From positions 62,001 through 126,000 of the forward strand of contig WLXD01000004.1 of NCBI GenBank assembly GCA_012103255.1: a stretch of 64,000 nucleotides of DNA, in the 5' to 3' direction. Below the pieces are notes generated by a model. The model saw only the letters and a program-made list of their open reading frames with translations, was not told the DNA's origin and searched no databases. The stretch's first letter is position 1; each line of letters starts with the position of its first letter. Positions 17,170 through 26,548 of this stretch are shown here, one piece after another. A program made the translations under genes and the position numbers. This DNA is from Acidobacteriota bacterium (GTDB lineage Bacteria; Acidobacteriota; UBA890; WLXD01).

Positions 17170-17868
17170 ATGACGCCGAAGACGCCCCCAGGGCAAACGC
17201 GAGAACGCGTCTATAACTTCGTTCGTGATCGCCTCCTCGCCGGCAATCCGCCCAGCGTCCGCGAAGTTCAGGAAGCGTTCAATTTCAAGGCCGTCGAGTC
17301 GGCTCGCTCGCATCTGACTGCGCTCGTCAAACAGGGGCTCCTCCTCAAAGAAGGCAACAAGGCACGGGCCTATCGCCTGCCGGACACCGTCGCCGTGGAG
17401 GACCCACCGGTTCAGGTGCCTCTCCTTGGCCGTGTTCCTGCCGGCCCTCTGAGCGAGGCCATCGAAGACGTCGAGTCCTACCTTCCGGTGCGTTCCAAGT
17501 TCCGAGGCGCAGAACTGTTCGCGCTGCGTGTTGAAGGCGACTCCATGCGTGATGCCGGCATCCTCGATGGCGACGTCGTGATCGTGCAAAAGCAACCCAA
17601 CGCAGATCCTGGCGACATCATCGTGGCCATGATCGATGGCGAAGCCACCGTAAAGACGTTGTTTGTCGAAGGGCGACGCATCGAACTGCGTCCTCAGAAT
17701 CCCGAGTACGCCCCCATCGTTCCTGATCCGACGGAATTGAGTGTTCTCGGCAAAGTGCTCGAAGTTCGTCGACACCTCGATGAGAACCCTTTCCGCACCG
17801 CGCTCACTCGCTATGGCGCATCGAGTTCAAGTGGGGCTCCTTCTGGCGGGCACGGTGCCGTTGCCTGA
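17170..17868 (+). CDS. lexA: LexA repressor (SOS regulator)
   Basis: Self-cleaving transcriptional repressor, 232 residues. Residues 1-70 are a winged-helix DNA-binding domain (TRERVYNFVRDRLLAGNPPSVREVQEAF). The S24 peptidase domain follows. The predicted cleavage bond is Ala91-Gly92 in GRVPAGPL, the catalytic Ser is S125 in EGDSMRDAG and the Lys is K162 in EATVKTLF. All three are as in LexA. A ~25-residue Ser/Gly/Ala-rich C-terminal tail is unusual. AGGAG precedes the ATG. Its stop overlaps the ATG of imuA (TGATG). The recognition helix differs enough from E. coli LexA to fit the unusual operator. Confidence 0.93.
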   Translation: MTPKTPPGQTRERVYNFVRDRLLAGNPPSVREVQEAFNFKAVESARSHLTALVKQGLLLKEGNKARAYRLPDTVAVEDPPVQVPLLGRVPAGPLSEAIEDVESYLPVRSKFRGAELFALRVEGDSMRDAGILDGDVVIVQKQPNADPGDIIVAMIDGEATVKTLFVEGRRIELRPQNPEYAPIVPDPTELSVLGKVLEVRRHLDENPFRTALTRYGASSSSGAPSGGHGAVA

Positions 17869-18536
17869 TGGCGCAGCCACTACCCATTCCGCCAGGTGTC
17901 GTCCGTGCCGTTCGGCTCGGCAACGACACCCACCTCGCCCCCGTTCCGGTTGGGTGGAATCTCGATGAACTCCGCGGTCGCCTGACCGAGATCTCTGGAC
18001 TGAGCGACAGTTCCAGTCTCACGCAGGCTTTCAGCGTTGTTCTCGATGCACAGAAGCAAGAAGAGCCGGTTGCCTGGCTCACGCGTCAGGAGAGTGCGTT
18101 CTTCCCGATTGATGCCTGGTGTAACGGAGTCGATCTCGAGGCACTCATTGTCGTGCGACTCCCCGATGAAGACGCCATTCTGCGTGCCACCGATCGCCTT
18201 GCCCGTTCAGGTGGCTTCGGGTTGCTCATTGCGGATCTGGGATCCAGCAGTGACAAGGCCACGGCACTGGGACGCGCGCAGCCGCCTGAAGTACCTATGG
18301 CATCACAGGCGCGGCTTCGCAGCATCGCCCATCGACATGACATGTCGATTGTTTTCCTGACCCGGAAAACGAAGAAACAGCCTTCACTCGGCTCACTTGT
18401 TTCACTGCGCGCCGAAGCACATCGAGCGCGTACTCCCGACGGCTACTTCTCCTGTTCCCTCAACGTTCTCAAAGATAAGTATCGCGGCCCGGGGTGGGCT
18501 CATGACGAGCTGGTGCGTGGACCCGATGGTTTGTGA
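17868..18536 (+). CDS. imuA: ImuA-like mutasome accessory protein
   Basis: 222-residue protein between lexA and imuB. It has the block order of ImuA: VAWLTRQESAFFPIDAWCNGVDLEALIVVR-like segments (about 66-100), a LARSGGFGLLIADL core and a RLRSIAHRHDMSIVFLTRK segment. These are derived from the RecA fold, but no Walker A motif is visible, so ATP binding looks lost. In characterised systems ImuA works with ImuB and DnaE2 in damage-induced mutagenesis. The start overlaps the lexA stop by one base and imuB follows after 22 bases. The identification rests on both sequence pattern and context. Confidence 0.85.
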   Translation: MAQPLPIPPGVVRAVRLGNDTHLAPVPVGWNLDELRGRLTEISGLSDSSSLTQAFSVVLDAQKQEEPVAWLTRQESAFFPIDAWCNGVDLEALIVVRLPDEDAILRATDRLARSGGFGLLIADLGSSSDKATALGRAQPPEVPMASQARLRSIAHRHDMSIVFLTRKTKKQPSLGSLVSLRAEAHRARTPDGYFSCSLNVLKDKYRGPGWAHDELVRGPDGL

Positions 18537-18558
18537 ACTCCAACCATGACGAATCCAA

Positions 18559-20217
18559 ATGTCCCGCACCTCCAAGCGTCCGCGTCTCTCAAAACGCGCG
18601 GCAACCTTCTATCACGCGTTGACCGGCGTCGACGCGGCACCAGTTCCACCCCAGGGCGAGAAGGGAGGCAACGGTAGGGACGGCGGCTCGCCGTCCCACG
18701 TCACTGCATCAGACGAACCGGCTTGCGAGGCCGTCAAACCGGTTGCCTGCATCGACATACCGGCATTGCCGCTGCAACTTCTGGCACAGCGACAACCTGA
18801 GTGGGCATCGGGACCGATGGCCGTGGTGGCCGAAGATCGGCCACAGGGACAGATCCTGTGGGTCAACGAAAAAGCCTACAGAGGCCGCGTTCTGCCTGGC
18901 ATGCGCTATGCCGCCGGTCTGTCGATATGTCGTGAACTGTGTGCAGCTGAAGTTCCGGAAAGTGAGATCAGCGCCGGTTCCGAGCATCTCCTGAATCTGC
19001 TGCTGCGCTTCAGTCCTTATGTGGAGCCCAACGAGGATGAGCCCGGCGTCTTCTGGATTGACGCCTCCGGACTCCTCGGCATTGAAGAGTCCCTCGAGTC
19101 ATGGGCCGACAAAGTCCGTACCGCGCTGCGAGACAACGGTTTCGTTGGACATATCGTTGTCGGCTTTCATCGCTTCAACGCATACGCGCTAGCTCGTGCA
19201 CGATGCGCGACCACTGTCTTCAGCAGTCCCTCCGACGAGAAGGCCGCCGCCCGGTCTGTTCGCTTTGATCGACTGCATCTGGACCCGAAACTGCGCGGCC
19301 ACCTCGCCCGATTGGATATCCACACCGTAGGCGACTTTCTGCAGCTCCCGATCGACGGCCTGTCGCGACGTTTCGGAAAGGCCGCGCTGGAACTACACCG
19401 GCAAGCGAGCGACGCAGCACCCGCACCGCTCGACCCGACGATCCCCCTCGACCCCTTTGAGGCCTGGATCGAACTCGAATACCCCGAACTCGACGCCTAT
19501 CGGCTCACCTTTGCCATTCAGCGGGTCCTGCCAATGTTGCTGGAACGTGTGGCTGCGCGCGGACATGGGCTTGGCGCGATGTCGATCACACTGAAACTCG
19601 ATGACCATTCGGTTCGCACCAGCGAGATCCGCACTGCCAACGCCACCCTCGACGCCGATCAGGTTCTTGAACTGGTCCGCCTCAAGCTCGAATCCACGGC
19701 GCTGGATTCGGGCGTTGTGGAGATCGATCTTTGCGTAAATTCGACAGCAATCGATAAGGGGCAGCTGGATCTGTTCGCTGAGAAGCCTCGTAGAGATCTT
19801 CCGGCTGCGGAACGCGCACTCGCCCGTGTCCGTGCCGAGTTCGGACGCCTCACGGTGGTGTTCGCCAAGCTGAAGCAGGCGCATCTGCCCGAGGCCAGTT
19901 TTTCCTGGGAACCCCTGGAGCATGCGCGTCTCCCCTCGCCCCTGCCCGTACAACAACGCTCTCTCGTACGGCGCATCTTTGACCGCCCCGTACCACTACC
20001 GGCGCGGGGCCGACACGAACCGGACGGCTGGCTCGTGCGTGGCCCCGAGCAAGGCTCCATGTCGCGCATTTCTGGTCCCTACACCGTGTCCGGTGGTTGG
20101 TGGGTGCGCGAAGTACACCGCGACTACCACTTCGTCGAAACCGCCAAGGGCGATGTCATGTGGGTCTACTACGATCGCCGACGACGTCGATGGTTTCTAC
20201 AAGGCCAGGTGGAGTAG
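18559..20217 (+). CDS. imuB: ImuB, catalytically inactive Y-family polymerase-like protein
   Basis: 552-residue Y-family polymerase homologue that acts as the hub of the ImuA/ImuB/DnaE2 mutasome. After a ~60-residue tail the palm begins with VACIDIPALPLQLL; D66 aligns with the first metal-binding Asp. The second motif reads WIDASG (D168-A169), where active polymerases have Asp-Glu, so the acidic triad is broken, as in known ImuB proteins. A helix-hairpin-helix (LDIHTVGDFLQLPIDGL) and little-finger region follow. QLDLF at 402-406 is a consensus sliding-clamp-binding motif. The C-terminal ~130 residues end with WVYYDRRRRRWFLQG, typical of ImuB. Confidence 0.92.
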   Translation: MSRTSKRPRLSKRAATFYHALTGVDAAPVPPQGEKGGNGRDGGSPSHVTASDEPACEAVKPVACIDIPALPLQLLAQRQPEWASGPMAVVAEDRPQGQILWVNEKAYRGRVLPGMRYAAGLSICRELCAAEVPESEISAGSEHLLNLLLRFSPYVEPNEDEPGVFWIDASGLLGIEESLESWADKVRTALRDNGFVGHIVVGFHRFNAYALARARCATTVFSSPSDEKAAARSVRFDRLHLDPKLRGHLARLDIHTVGDFLQLPIDGLSRRFGKAALELHRQASDAAPAPLDPTIPLDPFEAWIELEYPELDAYRLTFAIQRVLPMLLERVAARGHGLGAMSITLKLDDHSVRTSEIRTANATLDADQVLELVRLKLESTALDSGVVEIDLCVNSTAIDKGQLDLFAEKPRRDLPAAERALARVRAEFGRLTVVFAKLKQAHLPEASFSWEPLEHARLPSPLPVQQRSLVRRIFDRPVPLPARGRHEPDGWLVRGPEQGSMSRISGPYTVSGGWWVREVHRDYHFVETAKGDVMWVYYDRRRRRWFLQGQVE

Positions 20218-20453
20218 CGCGCCCTCTCGTCGGTCCCGCAACACCGTTCGTCCGAACCTACTGTCGAGAATCGTAGTCGATGCCGCGTAGCCAAGACCGA
20301 CCACTAGTCCTTACCGACGGGCCACTCGTCGTGCCCGCCGGACGCGGCGCCGCGAAAATCGGCGAGCGCGGTTAGACTATCGATGGATCCGCCATGAGAG
20401 TCCCCTACATTTGGCTCCCCTCGCGCCTTCCGCAAGACCGAGACTTCAACACC

Positions 20454-21914
20454 ATGCCAGCCGAACTCCGACGCCTGTTCTCGCGCGTCGTTGCAGTCAT
20501 GCTTCTTACGGTCGCCTGGTCATCCGCCTCGCCGACGTCGGGCGCCGAACGCGCTCGTGTGATCGTCATCGACGGTCAGTTCGGCGACTGGAAGGGCGTG
20601 AAGTTCAGCGACCGGAAGGGTTGGCAGGTTGGCCTCGCAGAAGGCCCTCGCTACTTGTATTTGCACTTCCGGCAGCCTGAAGCTCGCATCCTTCAGGCAG
20701 CCGGGAGCGATGTCGTCTTGTTGCTCGATACGGATGGCAAGGCCTCGACGGGCAAGAAGATCTTCGGGATGGGCGCGGACATCGAATGGAACTTCGGATC
20801 ACGTTCCGGCAAGACCTTCCCTGGAGGCGTGGCGCGTGGCGCGACTCCGGCCGATCTCGGACTCGTGATCGCGCCGACCGTCGGCTCGCGGCGCATCGAA
20901 ATCGCCCTGTCGACGCCCGATGGGCGCGGCGGCGTGCCCACGTTCGGCAAGAAGGTCCGCGGCGCTATCACCACTCCGCTTGGAGCGAACGGACTCGCGG
21001 ACGAGCATCAGAAGTTCAACTACCGCCGCGGCAAGAATCGCGTAGAAGAGCCTCCGCTGATCGAACTCGAGCGTCCGGAAGGGACCCTGCGCGTGATCAA
21101 CTACAACATCGAGCGCGACGGACTCTTCGCCTCGTCCCGGCATGCTGCGTACCGACGGATCTTCCGCGCGATCGAACCAGACATCGTGGGCTTCCAGGAG
21201 ATCTTCGTGAACCCGATTGCGGGTGCCGGCGGACTACTCGATCAGTGGATACCGCTCGACACCGGGAGGTGGCACACGGCGGCCGCAGGCGCCGACGCGG
21301 GGATTGCTAGCCGCTTTCCGATCGATTCCACCTGGCTAGTCACTCCAGGAGTTGATGCCTACCTGGTGGACACGCGCGCGACCCTCGGCACGCGCGCGTT
21401 AGTAGTCGTCGTGAGTCTGAAGTGTTGCGACGATCCGGAACAGATTCGCAAGACGCAAATCGACGAGATCCTCCACTTCTGGCGCGATGCCATCACGCCG
21501 GGTGGCGCGGTCAGCCTGCCGGCGGACACGCCGATATTGATGATCGGCGACATGAATCTGGTCGGCGATCCGACCGAGGTTTCGGCTCTGCGCGAAGGCA
21601 TCCCGTTCAGCCAGACCGGCGGCGGCCCGTTCGACCCCGATTGGGGGCGCGGCCCGCTCCTCGACGTCCTGCCGCGGCAAACCGACAACCCCATGGCCTA
21701 CACGTGGCGCAGCGATGGCAACACCGGCGGCTTCGCTCCCGGACGACTCGACTACCTGTTCCTCACGCCGAGTGTTCTTGATGTAGCGCGAGCGTTCGCG
21801 CTGCACTCGAGCTCGATGTCGAACAAACGGCTGCGTGAGCACGGTTTGAAGCGCTCGGACACAGCCGTCGCCTCCGATCATCTACCGATCGTCGTCGACG
21901 TAACCAGCCGCTAG
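20454..21914 (+). CDS. Exported endonuclease/exonuclease/phosphatase family protein
   Basis: 486-residue secreted hydrolase. I start at the ATG at 20454, which begins a signal peptide (LFSRVVAVMLLTVAWSSAS); an ATG at 20394 would add 20 residues. Residues ~35-200 look like a CBM9-type carbohydrate-binding fold (VIVIDGQFGDWKGVKF). The EEP domain follows, with RVINYNIERDG, IEPDIVGFQEI (metal-binding Glu), MIGDMNLVGD and SDHLPIVVDV (catalytic His). This set fits metal-dependent phosphodiesterases such as exonucleases or sphingomyelinases; the substrate is unknown. About 236 bases upstream hold no other gene. Confidence 0.85.
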   Translation: MPAELRRLFSRVVAVMLLTVAWSSASPTSGAERARVIVIDGQFGDWKGVKFSDRKGWQVGLAEGPRYLYLHFRQPEARILQAAGSDVVLLLDTDGKASTGKKIFGMGADIEWNFGSRSGKTFPGGVARGATPADLGLVIAPTVGSRRIEIALSTPDGRGGVPTFGKKVRGAITTPLGANGLADEHQKFNYRRGKNRVEEPPLIELERPEGTLRVINYNIERDGLFASSRHAAYRRIFRAIEPDIVGFQEIFVNPIAGAGGLLDQWIPLDTGRWHTAAAGADAGIASRFPIDSTWLVTPGVDAYLVDTRATLGTRALVVVVSLKCCDDPEQIRKTQIDEILHFWRDAITPGGAVSLPADTPILMIGDMNLVGDPTEVSALREGIPFSQTGGGPFDPDWGRGPLLDVLPRQTDNPMAYTWRSDGNTGGFAPGRLDYLFLTPSVLDVARAFALHSSSMSNKRLREHGLKRSDTAVASDHLPIVVDVTSR

Positions 21915-22354
21915 CTGCTCGCGCCCAGGGGCATCGTGTAGCACAGCGCTTCGCCCTCGAGCGCCAGGGTTCCATCGTCACGAGTCACGGTCGTGCGCAG
22001 TTTGCACATTGGCTTGTCGTCGCGGACCTCCAGCACCTCCACGGCGCCGGTGATCGAGTTGCCCGGATACACCGGCGCTCGGAAGTTCCAATTGACGTTC
22101 AGGAAGACCGTCCCGGGGCCGGGCAACTTCTCGGCCACCACGGCATTCAGGATCGCGCTCGTCACGCCGCCCTGCACGATGAGGCCACCGAACGCTGTTG
22201 CGGCGGCGATCTCCTCGTCATAGTGAACAGGATTCCGATCGCCCGAAATATCGGTAAAGAGCTCGATGTCGCGTTGCGATACGGCGCGCGTCATCTCGGC
22301 CACCTGGCCTACTTTGGGCGCTCCGGCCGGCCAAATATCGTTCGCTTCGGTCAT
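21911..22354 (-). CDS. MaoC family (R)-specific enoyl-CoA hydratase-like protein
   Basis: 147-residue hot-dog fold protein from the ATG at 22352-22354; the longer TTG start adds 20 unlikely residues. The hydratase motif is FTDISGDRNPVHYD, with the catalytic Asp and His in the order of (R)-hydratases. GGLIVQGGVTSAIL and the strand FRAPVYPGNSITGAVEV follow, as in MaoC/PhaJ. It should hydrate trans-2-enoyl-CoA to (R)-3-hydroxyacyl-CoA in the cytoplasm. Its stop overlaps that of the convergent nuclease gene by three bases. No fatty-acid or PHA gene is next to it. Confidence 0.85.
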   Translation of the reverse strand: MTEANDIWPAGAPKVGQVAEMTRAVSQRDIELFTDISGDRNPVHYDEEIAAATAFGGLIVQGGVTSAILNAVVAEKLPGPGTVFLNVNWNFRAPVYPGNSITGAVEVLEVRDDKPMCKLRTTVTRDDGTLALEGEALCYTMPLGASS

Positions 22355-22467
22355 ATCGCCCCGCTGCAAGAGAGTCTGGTTGTCATCAGGAGTGAATACC
22401 GCAAAACGAGCCAATAGGGCTCAGATATCTGACCCGGCTCAACGTGGGTCGAGCGAGCGGCGCAGGG

Positions 22468-23400
22468 CTAACGATCCTCCGGCACTCGAGCGGCTCGCGC
22501 CGAGACGATGCGCCAACCGGCGGCCCCGCGCGCCAGCACCATCACAAACGCTTCTCTGAGAGATGCGTCGGTCGAGGGTGCGAAGTGCATCAATACGTCG
22601 GCCAGCGCGTGGTCGGGGCCCAGCAGTCGCACGTGGCTCACGTCCACATCAATGCCAAGTTCCGCGGACGTGGCACGGTCACCGAGGCCAACGTCCCACA
22701 CCCCGCGCACTTGGTCCCGTCCGGCAACGATGCGTCGCGAGCCAATCACGTTGCTCCAATCGCCGTCCTCGGCCCAGATTGCCGCGACGGCGTCTACGTC
22801 ACGGTTTCGCCACGCCGCGGCGAAGTCGACTTCGAACAGCGCCTCGATATCACTGACGTCCGTCCGCAGTGCAGTGGCGGCATCAGGTTCCGCATCCCGC
22901 GATAGAGCCTCGAAGAGTTGCAAGCGGTTGCCCTCGGGATCGCGAAACACGACGCTGCGCGCACCAAGAGCGTCGTCCGTGAAGATCTCGCCGACCGTTT
23001 CTACTTCGTGTTGCCGCAACCAGCCATAGGCGGCATCGAGATCGTCCACGTGGAACCCGGACTTGAACAGTCCGTGGCTACGATCCGCGACGGCCGCGGA
23101 GTCGCGGAGCCGCAATAGTTCGACCACCAGACCCTGTCCGGAGAGAAGGCGTACCTCGACTCCGCGGTCGGCGTTGTCGAACCGGTTGACCTCTACCGCT
23201 CCGAACACGCGCTCGTACCAGGCAACGGAGGTGTCGAGATCCTCGACGATCACCGCAACGAAGGCGTTGCCTGCAACCCGGAGGCGCGGGGATGTCTGCT
23301 GCGCGGCCGCCGGCAGTGCCGAGCCAAGCAACGACGTGATCGTTGCCAACGCGACAGCGCCTCGCCACCAATGCAAACCCGCCGCCAGGTACTCCGACAC
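22468..23400 (-). CDS. Exported VOC (glyoxalase-fold) and SnoaL-like fusion protein
   Basis: 310-residue protein with a GTG start and a signal peptide (ALATITSLLGSALPAAAQQ). Residues ~40-165 are a vicinal-oxygen-chelate domain (FVAVIVEDLDTSVAWYERVFG, then VVFRDPEGNRLQLFE). Residues ~180-305 are a SnoaL/DUF4440 cone-shaped domain (IEALFEVDFAAAWRNRDVDAVAAIWAEDGDW). Both folds bind small molecules. Only the Glu of NRLQLFE is an obvious VOC metal ligand. A secreted fusion of the two is unusual, and no substrate can be proposed. It is a stand-alone gene between the MaoC gene and permease D. Confidence 0.7.
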   Translation of the reverse strand: MSEYLAAGLHWWRGAVALATITSLLGSALPAAAQQTSPRLRVAGNAFVAVIVEDLDTSVAWYERVFGAVEVNRFDNADRGVEVRLLSGQGLVVELLRLRDSAAVADRSHGLFKSGFHVDDLDAAYGWLRQHEVETVGEIFTDDALGARSVVFRDPEGNRLQLFEALSRDAEPDAATALRTDVSDIEALFEVDFAAAWRNRDVDAVAAIWAEDGDWSNVIGSRRIVAGRDQVRGVWDVGLGDRATSAELGIDVDVSHVRLLGPDHALADVLMHFAPSTDASLREAFVMVLARGAAGWRIVSARAARVPEDR

Positions 23401-23506
23401 TTGCCCGTCCTTCGTTCGCCGCTGAGTCGCGGACTACCGCTGTTAATAGACAGCGGTCATCGTACGCCCCGACGAAGGGTCAGGAATAGTGCGGGACACG
23501 GGCGCG

Positions 23507-26188
23507 CTAGTCGGAACGGAGCGCGTCCGTGGGCTCGATCCTGAGCCCGCGCCTGGCGGGCCCCAGAGCCGCGAGCACTCCCACCACAATCAAGATCAGC
23601 GCTGTGGCCGGCACGAGGGCCAGACCCTTTTCCCCGACGATGCCGCCGTCCGCCAGGCCATCGAGGGCGACGGCCAGGGCGACGGCCAGAACAACACCCG
23701 CCGCCATCTGTTTCAGCGAAGCGCCGAAGACGGTGCGGAGAATGCTGCCAGGTCGCCCGCCGAGCGCCGAACGAATACCGATCTCGCGTGTCCGGCTCGT
23801 GACCGTGAACGACATCATCGCGTAGACGCCCGCGGCGGACAGCAAGAGCACGCTCAGCGTCACGGCCACGAGAGCGATGATCGTAGTTCGGATTGCCACA
23901 GTCTCCTGTTGACTGATCTGTTCGAGCGAACGCGTACCGACAAGACGGAGACTTGGGTCGAGCCCCGTAGCGATGCCGTCGAGTTGTGCCTCGATGTCGC
24001 CCACGCCGTTAGACACCGCGCTGCCCGGTGCCCTCACAATCAGGCGAGCTGGGAAGCCAACATCGGGAATCGAGACGGGCTCGTAGACGGTAGGCCGGAC
24101 CCAGTCAGGATCAGCGCGATTCGAGTGCAGATCCGCGACGACTCCGATGACCTCGCGCCATTCCTCTGATTCGGCAACGCCGTCACGCCCCACGTAGCGG
24201 AGTCGATGCCCGACCGCCGGCATGCCCTTCAGGATCTTGTCCACGAACGTCGCGTTCACCACCACCGGTCGCATGCCAGCAGACAAATCGCCGGCGTCGA
24301 ATTCGCGCCCATCCAGCACCGGCGTATCAAACGCGGCGAAAAAGTCCACGGCGATCTCGGCCCTGCGCGCGCTGGCGAGAGTCGTCTCCGCGCCGTCAGG
24401 CGCCGCGAGATCAAGTTCCAGCCGGCGCACCGGCTCCCCGCCAGGATGAGTCCCGGCGATGGTCACGGCGGAAATGTTCGTCTCGGATTCAAATCGGCGC
24501 TCCAGTTCAGCCACGAAACCTTGATACGGCCCTGTGTACTTCGCGCGCGCTTCATCGTCGGGGAGGGGCGGAAAGTCGAGCTGCATCCACAACCGCGTCG
24601 ACAGAATCTCGTCGGAGTCGAAGTTCGGCTCGGTGGCGCCGGATCCCACCACCGTCCAGCCCATCGACATCGCCACGGGAAGGCCTGCCACGCTGATCGC
24701 GATCTGGGCGACGATGAGGAGACTCCACGTCCTGCCGAAAGCGACACTGCCGCCGCCGCCGATGTCACTCAGCGAGTCGCGCAGGTCGCGCCCCGTTGCA
24801 CGGAGCGCCGGCAAGGCTCCGATCAAAACCGCGGTGAGCGCGATCATGAATAGGGTGTAGACCCAGGCGGCTGGCGGCAGACTGTAGCTGGCCCAGAATG
24901 GCGCCGCGGAAGTGAGATCGAGTTCCATAACCCGGTTCGATTCGCGGATGAAATACCGCGCCGCCACGAGCCCCACGGCCGCCGACGCGACCGTGAACAC
25001 AAGCGCCTCGGCCACAAACTGGCTGAGCAGACGTCGCCGGCTCGCACCCAACGCGCTCCGCACGGAGAGCTCGGTGCTGCGCGTAGCGGTCCGGGCATAC
25101 GTGAGCACGGCGACGTTGGTCCCCACGACGATCAGGAGTAGCGAGACGATGACCTGAAAGGCACCGACTTCCGCGAGCCCGATGCCCTGGATGTCGATCA
25201 ACGGGTAGGTGTACGGATGTACCCGAGCGCGTAGCTGGGCGTGCGTGTCCGGATACTCGACAGACGCACGGTCACCGATGGCGGCAAGCTCCGCCTGCGC
25301 CGCCTCGAAGGTCGCCCCCTCGGCCAGGAGCCCGAAGATGAAGATCGACGGTCCCTCGCCGCGTTCGAATTCGTTGGGATCGAGCCGTAGTGGCGCCCAG
25401 TAGCTTTCGGCGAACGGAAAGCCGAAACCCTCCGGCATCACCCCCACGATCGTGTGCGTGGACCGACCCAGCCGGACCTCGCGGCCGACCACATCAGGAT
25501 CGCCGGCGAACTGCGACTGCCAGATCCCATGGCCAATGACCAGCACCGGAACCGCACCGACCGCCTCATCGGCCTCCACCAGGTAGCGTCCGAGGACCGG
25601 TGCCACACGAGCCATCTCGAAACCGGACGCCGTCATCTGCGCGATCCGGATCCGCTCCACCGAACTGCCGCCGATGATGTCGGCGCTCACTGGCCGGAAC
25701 GCCGCGAACTCGCTCACGGTCCGCATTGCCGCGCGCCATTCGTGATAGTCGTGTAGCTGCTGGCGTGATTCGTTGTTGATCTCCACATCCCAGTTCTCGA
25801 GCCCCACCAGGCGGTGGCCTTCCTCGAGCGGGATCGTCGGATACAGATTCGTGTAGAAGAACGTGAACGAAGCCACGCCGATGGCGATCGTCACGGCGAT
25901 ACCCAGGCCCCCGATCAACGTGATCACGGGGTGACGGAAGAGCATCCGCGCCCCCACTACGAGGTCCAGCCAGGAGACCCCCCAGCCGTTGCCGCGGCCG
26001 GCGGACCGACGCATGCTCCGCGACGACCCGATCGTGTTGACGGCGTAGAGCCAGCTGGCCCGCCACCCAGGGAGCCCCCGGGCACGGTCGCGGCGATACA
26101 GCTCGTCCATATCGGCGAGGATCAGCGGCGCCTCTCGGCCCCTGACAAGACGTTTGGCGATGCGGCGGAGCAGGCGCGGAGCAGCCAC
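23507..26188 (-). CDS. MacB/FtsX-like ABC transporter permease (orphan, module D)
   Basis: 893-residue inner-membrane permease with a GTG start three bases after the PadR stop. Residues 1-70 are a soluble prefix of the other type seen in this family (RIAKRLVRGREAPLILADM..LYRRDRARG..GWRASWLYAV). A first helix (LIGGLGIAVTIAIGVASFTFF), a MacB periplasmic domain, an FtsX block with ELSVRSALGASRRRLL, a second periplasmic domain and a last FtsX block (REIGIRSALGGRPGSILR) follow. The end is ARRGLRIEPTDALRSD. The two FtsX signatures show the duplication clearly. No ATPase is nearby. Confidence 0.9.
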   Translation of the reverse strand: MAAPRLLRRIAKRLVRGREAPLILADMDELYRRDRARGLPGWRASWLYAVNTIGSSRSMRRSAGRGNGWGVSWLDLVVGARMLFRHPVITLIGGLGIAVTIAIGVASFTFFYTNLYPTIPLEEGHRLVGLENWDVEINNESRQQLHDYHEWRAAMRTVSEFAAFRPVSADIIGGSSVERIRIAQMTASGFEMARVAPVLGRYLVEADEAVGAVPVLVIGHGIWQSQFAGDPDVVGREVRLGRSTHTIVGVMPEGFGFPFAESYWAPLRLDPNEFERGEGPSIFIFGLLAEGATFEAAQAELAAIGDRASVEYPDTHAQLRARVHPYTYPLIDIQGIGLAEVGAFQVIVSLLLIVVGTNVAVLTYARTATRSTELSVRSALGASRRRLLSQFVAEALVFTVASAAVGLVAARYFIRESNRVMELDLTSAAPFWASYSLPPAAWVYTLFMIALTAVLIGALPALRATGRDLRDSLSDIGGGGSVAFGRTWSLLIVAQIAISVAGLPVAMSMGWTVVGSGATEPNFDSDEILSTRLWMQLDFPPLPDDEARAKYTGPYQGFVAELERRFESETNISAVTIAGTHPGGEPVRRLELDLAAPDGAETTLASARRAEIAVDFFAAFDTPVLDGREFDAGDLSAGMRPVVVNATFVDKILKGMPAVGHRLRYVGRDGVAESEEWREVIGVVADLHSNRADPDWVRPTVYEPVSIPDVGFPARLIVRAPGSAVSNGVGDIEAQLDGIATGLDPSLRLVGTRSLEQISQQETVAIRTTIIALVAVTLSVLLLSAAGVYAMMSFTVTSRTREIGIRSALGGRPGSILRTVFGASLKQMAAGVVLAVALAVALDGLADGGIVGEKGLALVPATALILIVVGVLAALGPARRGLRIEPTDALRSD

Positions 26189-26191
26189 GAT

Positions 26192-26524
26192 CTAGCCCTC
26201 CGCCAGTTCGGCGAGCTTCGGAATCGAGTCGCCGGCCATCGCCTGGATGATCTGGTAGGACTGCATCAACACCTGGGCGCCGCGCGGCAGGAGGCTGTAG
26301 TGCTTGCGCGGCCTCCCCCGGCGACCGGTCTCGGCTCCGCGTTCCGACGACTCCACGAGTCCGCGTTCTTCCAGGCGGCCGAGCGTGGTGTACACCGCCC
26401 CCGAGGACACGGCACGCCCAGTGCGTTCCATGATCGCGTCACGAATGGACACCCCGCAGGCGTCGTCGTCGAGGTTCAGCACCGAGAACAAGATGATCTG
26501 TTCGAACTCGGCCAGGTTGGCCAT
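26192..26524 (-). CDS. PadR family transcriptional regulator (module D)
   Basis: 110-residue regulator from the ATG at 26522-26524 (a TTG six bases upstream is possible). The fold is PadR-like: NLAEFEQIILFSVLNLDDDACGVSIRDAIMERTG in form, then SSGAVYTTLGRLEERGLVESS and RPRKHYSLLPRGAQVLMQ. GAVYTTL replaces the more common GTLY motif. A perfect 23-base dyad lies 24 bases upstream of the start. The permease follows with 3 bases between stop and start. Confidence 0.92.
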   Translation of the reverse strand: MANLAEFEQIILFSVLNLDDDACGVSIRDAIMERTGRAVSSGAVYTTLGRLEERGLVESSERGAETGRRGRPRKHYSLLPRGAQVLMQSYQIIQAMAGDSIPKLAELAEG

Positions 26525-26548
26525 CAGCAAATCTCGTCGGTCAGGGAC

